This document shows positions 35,904-41,765 of a stretch of DNA of 41,765 nt, one piece after another (position 1 is the first letter of the stretch; each line of letters begins with the position of its first letter). The stretch spans positions 1-41,765 of the forward strand of contig PLXP01000127.1 in NCBI GenBank assembly GCA_003151435.1, written 5' to 3'. The DNA comes from Acidobacteriaceae bacterium. GTDB lineage: Bacteria > Acidobacteriota > Terriglobia > Terriglobales > Acidobacteriaceae. The notes under the pieces are model-generated. The model was not told the DNA's origin. It saw only the letters and a program-made list of their open reading frames with translations, and searched no databases. Both the position numbers and the translations under genes were made by a program.

Positions 35904-35925
35904 TTTCCCGGCTAAAGCCGGGAAA
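35904..35925. repeat. Perfect 9-bp-stem palindrome TTTCCCGGC-TAAA-GCCGGGAAA
   Basis: Read directly in the intergenic region between kinase and regulator; no U-tract on either side. Confidence 0.7.
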
Positions 35926-36019
35926 CGCATGCTTTAGTAGGGACTTATGGCTAAATTGGCGATCGAATGGCCCAACACATATTTAATGCCGAGATAGCCA
36001 GATTGGAATCAACAATGCT

Positions 36020-36994
36020 CTAACGGTGGCGCGAGAGCAGCACCATCACCATCAGGATAGCCACGGGAATCAGGGCCAGCGCGACATAGTAGAGGATGGC
36101 GCGTGGCAAATGGGCCTTTCGCTTGCTCCAGTCGCGCAGTTCGGGACGGTCTTCCACGCCCACCTGATCCAGATGTTCGAGATCCCGCGCAAAATCGCGA
36201 GCTTTGGGATACCTGTTGCGCGGATCCCTTTCCAGCGCCCGGTAGAGCACTTCCTGCAGTTGTGGCGAAACCGAAGGATCAGCAACGCTGGGCGGCATGG
36301 GATAGTTCAGTAAACGGTCGTTGATTACCTGCATCGGCGAAGAGCCGGTGAAAGGCAGCTTGCCAGTCAGCATCTCGTAGAGAATCACGCCCATGGCATA
36401 AACATCAGAGCGTCCGTCGCCGCGTTTACCCTTCACCTGCTCAGGAGAGATGTAGTTCGGGCTTCCCAGCGCTGCGGTCAGGTTGGCATAAGTGAGCCGC
36501 CGCGCTGCTGCATCGCCGGCAATGCCAAAGTCGATGAGCTTCACGTTGTCGTCCGCGGCCACCATGATGTTTTCCGGCTTCAGGTCCCGATGCACGACGC
36601 CGTTGTCGTGGATGTACTCGAGCGCCTCCAGCACGGCTAAGGTGATGCGCACGGCCCGGTCTGGAGCGATTCTGCCCTCATTCAGAATGTCGCGCAGAAG
36701 GCGACCTTCGCACCACTCCATCACCATGTACACACGCGATCGCTGCTCGCCGCCAAAGACGCGCATTATGCGCGGGTGGTTGAGCTTTTCTCCGATGTCG
36801 GATTCGCGCTGGAAGCGATCGTAAAGAACCGGATCCGCTTCCATGTCGGGATGGGGAATCTTGAGCGCCACCACGCGGTTATCACGTACGTCAACGGCGC
36901 GATAAATCGTGGCCATCCCGCTGCGCGCCACAGGCGCCTCAATGCGGTAGGAGTCAATCTGCATTCCGGCTTCCAGGTTACTCAGAAATCCCAT
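36020..36994 (-). CDS. Membrane tail-anchored Ser/Thr protein kinase (Hanks type), 324 aa
   Basis: 'VVHRDLKPENIMVAADDNVKLIDFGIAGD', 'GSPNYISPEQVKGKRGDGRSDVYAMGVILYEMLTGKLPF', C-terminal TM 'AILYYVALALIPVAILMVMVLLSRHR'. Confidence 0.96.
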   Translation of the reverse strand: MGFLSNLEAGMQIDSYRIEAPVARSGMATIYRAVDVRDNRVVALKIPHPDMEADPVLYDRFQRESDIGEKLNHPRIMRVFGGEQRSRVYMVMEWCEGRLLRDILNEGRIAPDRAVRITLAVLEALEYIHDNGVVHRDLKPENIMVAADDNVKLIDFGIAGDAAARRLTYANLTAALGSPNYISPEQVKGKRGDGRSDVYAMGVILYEMLTGKLPFTGSSPMQVINDRLLNYPMPPSVADPSVSPQLQEVLYRALERDPRNRYPKARDFARDLEHLDQVGVEDRPELRDWSKRKAHLPRAILYYVALALIPVAILMVMVLLSRHR

Positions 36995-37116
36995 TGCGCG
37001 CTGCGCTCCATTTCAGGAAAGGACACCTTTAGATTACCGTCAGGCACCCCACTCTTTCGGCGTTTTCTGCGGAAAGAATAGGGCCCACGATAAATTTGCA
37101 GCGTACAAGGGTCGTG

Positions 37117-37920
37117 TCATGACGGAAGCCGGTACGCACGACCGCGATACATCCCCACCTGCTCAACGGAGAGCACCCGGATCACTTGCGCGGTGGTGTT
37201 GTCATTGCCGTCGATCTCCACCGCGCGCATCACCAGTTCACGGGCTATTTCGTCCATGTTCTTGCGCTGCGAGACGATGGCGGCAATTGCCTTTTCGCTC
37301 ATCTCGTCATGCAGGCCGTCTGTCGATAGCACCAACACATCTCCAGCCATCAGGGTAACTGCCGTGGTATCCGGCGAAACGAACATATTCGGTCCCAGCG
37401 AGCGAATGAGCACGTGACGCGAGTCCGATTCGGCCACTTCTTCGGCGGAGATCAACCCCATCTTTCTCTGCTCGTTGACCCAGGTGTGGTCTTGCGTCAC
37501 CTGGCGCGCTTGTCCGTTGCGCACGTGATAGCAGCGGGAATCACCTACATGTGACACAACTGCCTGATCGTGCCGCAAGGCACATGCCACCAAGGTGGTT
37601 GCCATCTTTTTGCCGCGATACTCGGGAGCCAGAGTGCAGTCGTGGACCGCCGCGTTCACATGCTGAACGAGGCGCGGCAGCAGCCCCATCAACAGGCTGC
37701 CATCCTGCGCCTCTGCAAATTCCTGCGTAAGAACGGAAATGGCCGTCGCGGAGGCCACTTCGCCAAGATCCATGCCCCCGACGCCATCGGCTACCGCAAA
37801 AAGAAAGCCGTGCGATCGGGCTTGCTGGCGCGAAGAGGGGACGAACGAGCCCATCGCGTCCTCATTGTTCGTGCGGATCTTGCCCGGATCACTTGCCTGG
37901 CCGAACTGAACATCCAACAT
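37117..37920 (-). CDS. PP2C-family Ser/Thr protein phosphatase, 267 aa
   Basis: 'RTNNEDAMG', 'FAVADGVGGMDLGEVAS', 'VSHVGDSRCYHVRNGQARQVTQDHTWVNEQ', 'LVLSTDGLHDEMSEKAI'. Confidence 0.96.
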   Translation of the reverse strand: MLDVQFGQASDPGKIRTNNEDAMGSFVPSSRQQARSHGFLFAVADGVGGMDLGEVASATAISVLTQEFAEAQDGSLLMGLLPRLVQHVNAAVHDCTLAPEYRGKKMATTLVACALRHDQAVVSHVGDSRCYHVRNGQARQVTQDHTWVNEQRKMGLISAEEVAESDSRHVLIRSLGPNMFVSPDTTAVTLMAGDVLVLSTDGLHDEMSEKAIAAIVSQRKNMDEIARELVMRAVEIDGNDNTTAQVIRVLSVEQVGMYRGRAYRLPS

Positions 37921-37994
37921 GGGCGCCGCCGCCTGAAGATATCTTCTCAGTTGCCGCCGAGAAGGACTAGCTAGGAGTGTGGAATCTCTTCTTC

Positions 37995-38059
37995 AATAAA
38001 ACCGGGTGGACCTCTTTACCCTCAAGTCTACAAAAAGACTGCGGAGAGAATCCACCCGG
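37995..38059 (-). terminator. Putative rho-independent terminator downstream of the APC permease
   Basis: Inverted repeat CCGGGTGGA (38002-38010) / TCCACCCGG (38051-38059) with inner AGTCT/AGACT stem; on the minus strand the hairpin is followed by TTTTATT. Confidence 0.65.
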
Positions 38060-38072
38060 CGTTGTCTTCAGA

Positions 38073-39863
38073 TTAGCGCGCCATGGATGAGCTTTCCTTC
38101 GATGTAAGAAGGATCGCCTTTCCTTTGGTTTTGGACGACTTGACGAAGTAGTATGCGCCGTATAGGCCCCATAACCCCGAGATTCCCAGGGCCAGCAGCG
38201 GTTCCTTTACCGTTCCCAGGCCGAACACCGGGCTGATGAGATAGAACGCCATGCAGACGAGATTTGCGAGCAGACCGAATCCCGGAATCAGCAGGTGCAG
38301 AACCGGGTTGTAGTCGGGTCGCCCGCGGAAGGCCACGATGCATAGGAAGCAACTCAGCGCGTACAGAATGAACGTGCCAAAGTTGGAGGTGAGCGTGATA
38401 GTCAGCAGCGAGTTGGGCAGCGCGGCCAACCGATCGTGCGAGAGATAGCCGACGTTGGAGAAGATGCCGTGGGGCAGCGCGGCAATGGCTGCATCGGTGG
38501 GCGCACCGGCGTCTCCGAAGACAAGCGAGACAGCGATGACGCCGATAACCGCCGAAATCATAACCAGCGTCCAAATGGCTTTGCGGGGGCTGAGCGACTT
38601 GGCGTGCAGAATGCCAAAGTGCTCTGGAGCCTCGTCATCCTTGCCCATGGCGTAGGTAACGCGGGCGCCTGTGTTCATGCAGCTCAGCGTTGTGCCAATC
38701 AGCGCCAGGAAGACGGTGAAGGCTTCTGCCAGCATGAAGTAATGGCCATTGCCGTGTCCAAGCAGCGCGTCGCCGACGATGATCATCATGTCGCCGATGG
38801 GCGCCGCGGACGAGGCCGCGCTGGCCATGGTGTACCCGGAGTTGAGAAAGTAGTTGGCCGCGAAATACTCGATCAGATAACACACCAGGCCCTGTATAAG
38901 CAGCGAGGCAATGACGGCGATTGGGATATGTTTGGTGGGATTCTTGGCCTCGCCTCCCATCGAGGTCACCGATTCAAAGCCGACCAGGATCAGAATGGCG
39001 ACCGTTGCTTGAATGAAAAGGAAGCTAAATTTGTGCGGCGCAATCACCGATGCGGCGTTGGGGTGCGTAAGGAAGGCGCCAGTCGCGTCCTTTTCGGGAT
39101 AGTCGATGGTGAAGGGGACCGGCTTGCCTGCCGAGTCGAGCAAGGGCAGAGGCGCGCCGCTGGCGTCGCGAATCGTCGAACCGTCCTTCGCTGTTGCGAA
39201 CTGATAGCTGTAGGTTGCCAGCGTTTGCCCGTCGTACTGGAAGGCCGGCGAGCCCGCCGGGTGGCTGGTGCGATAACCGATGGCCAGTACGCTGAAGACG
39301 AGCAGCGCGGAGATCTGGATGACATTGATGGCGAGGTTAACGGCCGTGGAGGCGCCAGCGCCCTTGGAAGCAATCCAGCCAACGAAGAACGAGAAGACAA
39401 TCGCCACCAGCGCCATAAAAACGGGCCCTGGATTTGATCCGCTCATGACGGTGGGATAGAGGAAGCCGACTACATAGCCCACGAAGACCCCAGTAACCGC
39501 CACCATCACGCCGGGATAGACCCAGTAGTAAAGGTGCGAGCCCCAACCCACAATGAACTTGGCGACGCGGGCGTATTTGAATGCCTTCTCCTGGGAAAGC
39601 ATGGCCTGTTCTGCGTAGTAGTAGCTTGACCCGGTTCCCGGGTAGAGTTTGGAGATCTCGGCGTAGGCAACGGCCGTGGCCAGGCACAGCATGAGGGCCC
39701 CGAAAATGCCCAGCCACATGGCCGGCGCAGTGGTTCCCGTGGTGGCTTGGATGAAGAAGGTGAGCCATAGAAACGCGCCGGGGGCAATCAGGGCCATTGC
39801 ATTACTGGTCAGCCCGGTAAGACCCAGCGTGGCCTGCATCTGCGGTGCTTTCTGTTCTGCCAT
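38073..39863 (-). CDS. APC-family amino acid permease, ~596 aa
   Basis: Start MAEQKAPQMQATLGLTGLTSNAMALIAPGAFLWLTFF; many TM segments; 'ILVGFESVTSMGGEAKNPTKHIPIAVIASLLIQGLVCYLIEYFA'. Confidence 0.92.
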   Translation of the reverse strand: MAEQKAPQMQATLGLTGLTSNAMALIAPGAFLWLTFFIQATTGTTAPAMWLGIFGALMLCLATAVAYAEISKLYPGTGSSYYYAEQAMLSQEKAFKYARVAKFIVGWGSHLYYWVYPGVMVAVTGVFVGYVVGFLYPTVMSGSNPGPVFMALVAIVFSFFVGWIASKGAGASTAVNLAINVIQISALLVFSVLAIGYRTSHPAGSPAFQYDGQTLATYSYQFATAKDGSTIRDASGAPLPLLDSAGKPVPFTIDYPEKDATGAFLTHPNAASVIAPHKFSFLFIQATVAILILVGFESVTSMGGEAKNPTKHIPIAVIASLLIQGLVCYLIEYFAANYFLNSGYTMASAASSAAPIGDMMIIVGDALLGHGNGHYFMLAEAFTVFLALIGTTLSCMNTGARVTYAMGKDDEAPEHFGILHAKSLSPRKAIWTLVMISAVIGVIAVSLVFGDAGAPTDAAIAALPHGIFSNVGYLSHDRLAALPNSLLTITLTSNFGTFILYALSCFLCIVAFRGRPDYNPVLHLLIPGFGLLANLVCMAFYLISPVFGLGTVKEPLLALGISGLWGLYGAYYFVKSSKTKGKAILLTSKESSSMAR

Positions 39864-40068
39864 TGAGCATTCTCCTGGTCTAGATAGTTTCTGGATGTTC
39901 CCGGCCATCAATGGTCCGGGAAGTTTGTGGGCCTCGCCCGACTACGATTTTGTGTTCGAGCCGATGCGGGTACAGATCTTGGATTAACCGGATGGTAGCG
40001 TCCGAGAGATAAGGATGAAATGAAGAAACCGCAAAGAGAGGGCCGCAGGCCGAACTGCGCCCTTCGCT

Positions 40069-41262
40069 TTACCGCTTTGGAGCGAAGATGGCGACGAGTC
40101 CTACCGTGAAGGTCGACTGCGAATCCACCATGCCTTCACTGCCTTTGTGGAAGGTCTGCGCGTCCGACCAGTCGTGCCGATACTCGGCACGCGCCAGCAA
40201 ACCAAGGGGCCAATGGTACTCACCGGTTGCCGTGAACTCCTTCACGGTTTGGGTTGTCCCGGTTGCGTAGCCGTTCATATCGCCAAAGATTTCCAGGCGT
40301 TCCGCCGCCGCAATCTTGGGCGTGATCTGCTCGTGCACAGCTCCCGCAACGCCTTGCCATTTATTCATGATATTGTCGCCCACATTGTTCGAAATCGAGT
40401 CCTTATTCGCGCCGAAGTCGTAATTGATGTAAGCGTTGAATTTCGAATTTGGCGTCATCAGGATCGTGGTGTCAAACAGGTTGCGATAGCCATGCTGCGC
40501 GTCGGTATTGGCCGGGCCCGTGTAGATGTTCACGTTCCACGTATATTTCGGCTCAACCAGCGCGCTGGTGAGGCCCACCGTTACGCCCCCAGTTGACTTG
40601 GTGATATTGTTCCAGCCGTTTACAACCTGTACGCCAACGGTCTCAGTCTTTGAAACCGGCATGGAAGTCCGGACACCGAAGTGGTAATAGGGAATGGCCC
40701 AGGCAAATAGCAGCGATCGCGAATAGTTCCAGTTGTCTTTGGACTCGATCACTTCAGCACCTGCCGAAGTCACCCACTTCCCGAGGTCCAATTCAAACCC
40801 CTTGGCCTTCGGCGGCTTGGTGCTAATGTAAGCCTGCTCGACGAAATCAAGCTGGCTACTTGTATTCACCAGCTTGTTGGTGCGGCCGTAGAGTAGGTCG
40901 ACGTGCGCCCCCAGCTTGCCCGGATCGTGATTCAGCGTCAACTTGGCCGCGCTCAGGTTCCACTGGTTCGTCTTGTCGTTGAAGTTATACAGGTCGTTTG
41001 TCTTCCCGTTGGCCGCTTCGGTCGGGTCATTGGCGTTATAGCTGTAGTAGCCGTCCAGAAACCCGCTGACGTCCATCGGACCGACACGCCACGGCTTTGG
41101 AACTGGCGCATCCGCCGGTGCTGCTGCAGCAGCGGGCGCCGGTACGGGAGCGGGAGCAGGCGGTGCTGGAGCCTGAGCGCCTGCAGCTACAGCGAAACCA
41201 AGAGCGGCTGCCGCCGCGGCTCGCAAGATACAACCGGGGTTAGCAAAGATCAGTTGTTGCAT
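40069..41262 (-). CDS. Outer-membrane beta-barrel porin (OmpL/bbp2-like), ~397 aa
   Basis: Start MQQLIFANPG with SD GGGAGGAACA; signal-like N-terminus; 'VSGFLDGYYSYNANDPTEAANGKTNDLYNFNDKTNQWNLSAAKLTLNHDPGKLGAHVDLLYGRTNKLV...LDFVEQAYIS' is the bbp2 pattern. Confidence 0.88.
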   Translation of the reverse strand: MQQLIFANPGCILRAAAAAALGFAVAAGAQAPAPPAPAPVPAPAAAAAPADAPVPKPWRVGPMDVSGFLDGYYSYNANDPTEAANGKTNDLYNFNDKTNQWNLSAAKLTLNHDPGKLGAHVDLLYGRTNKLVNTSSQLDFVEQAYISTKPPKAKGFELDLGKWVTSAGAEVIESKDNWNYSRSLLFAWAIPYYHFGVRTSMPVSKTETVGVQVVNGWNNITKSTGGVTVGLTSALVEPKYTWNVNIYTGPANTDAQHGYRNLFDTTILMTPNSKFNAYINYDFGANKDSISNNVGDNIMNKWQGVAGAVHEQITPKIAAAERLEIFGDMNGYATGTTQTVKEFTATGEYHWPLGLLARAEYRHDWSDAQTFHKGSEGMVDSQSTFTVGLVAIFAPKR

Positions 41263-41421
41263 TGTTCCTCCCAAAAAGATCAAGATTGGTTGTGTGGCAC
41301 AGACTGGATTGAGCGAAGATACGACTTCCACAACGCACCCATTTCAGTGCCAGCCTCAATTGCGGGGACAGAGCCTCACACGCCGGCGACTATAAGGGCG
41401 AATACTGGGCCTAGGTTGCGA

Positions 41422-41437
41422 TTGGCAAAACTGCCAA
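41422..41437. repeat. Small palindrome TTGGCA-AAAC-TGCCAA upstream of the porin gene
   Basis: Perfect 6-bp arms read directly, about 160 bp upstream of the porin start; possible operator. Confidence 0.4.
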
Positions 41438-41765
41438 AACTTCACTTTTGTCGTAGTGGATCGTCTTCAGAACACCAAACATGACATAAAGATGCAATGA
41501 AGATCAGAAAGAAAGTGACGCCTGCACCCGGTAAGACCGCGATGAGTGTTTGCACATTGCATGTGAGGTTTAGGCCCATGCAACCAAGGGCTTTTCACTA
41601 CGATGCCAAGTTTGTTTTACAGGTCAAGCCGTAAAGATTGAATGAGGAACCTGTAGAAATCTCTCAGTGCGGACGCTTCCTCATCGCTTCAGCCGGCTCC
41701 AGATTCATTCACATATGTGCCTATTTGCGCACCAAGGAATCACCCCGGAAACGTCGGTTTCTGAC

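Noticed and set aside
35904-35925. Rho-independent terminator for the kinase gene
   Set aside because: No U-tract follows the hairpin on either strand.
38436-39437. 333-aa plus-strand ORF opposite the APC permease
   Set aside because: Antisense artefact; the minus strand has clear TM segments and permease motifs.
1-41765. tRNA, rRNA, transposase, integrase or prophage genes
   Set aside because: No convincing tRNA/rRNA sequence and no transposase, integrase, capsid, portal or terminase ORF was seen; the tail genes come with eCIS-specific genes (AAA+ ATPase, DUF4157, Pvc16), which argues against a prophage.

Overview
The window is dominated by one long minus-strand operon, read from about 34.1 kb down to about 0.4 kb. 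It encodes a phage-tail-like extracellular contractile injection system (eCIS, of the Afp/PVC/AlgoCIS kind). In transcription order: winged-helix-like ORF, Pvc16/DUF4255 tail terminator, Ig-like protein, sheath 1, tube 1, sheath 2, tube 2, Afp7-like tube-associated protein, an untracked 51-aa ORF resembling DUF5908, gpD-like, gpV-like spike, a 569-aa protein with a hydrophobic C-terminal hairpin, gp25, baseplate J, gpI-like/PKD, a 144-aa half-PKD protein, three related 'GR.L' N-terminal-domain proteins (two with W/GTSG/DGxVTW repeats), a 545-aa unknown, an AAA+ ATPase, a DUF4157 polymorphic toxin with a C-terminus resembling a PD-(D/E)xK nuclease, and an Imm52-like protein. An alpha-amylase (GH13)-like ORF runs off the left edge. 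Upstream are a sigma54-type AAA activator with a degenerate receiver and GAFTDA motif, a tail-anchored Ser/Thr kinase, a PP2C phosphatase, an APC permease and a beta-barrel porin. The most unusual observations are: a PKD domain that appears split between two adjacent genes in a way that could allow head-to-tail intermolecular complementation; repeat modules inserted into paralogous baseplate proteins; an eCIS DUF4157 nuclease-like effector followed by an immunity-like gene; and a kinase/phosphatase plus sigma54-type regulatory module beside the eCIS. Family calls come from reading motifs by eye; no database search was run. The host is possibly an Acidobacteriota member, but that is inference only.
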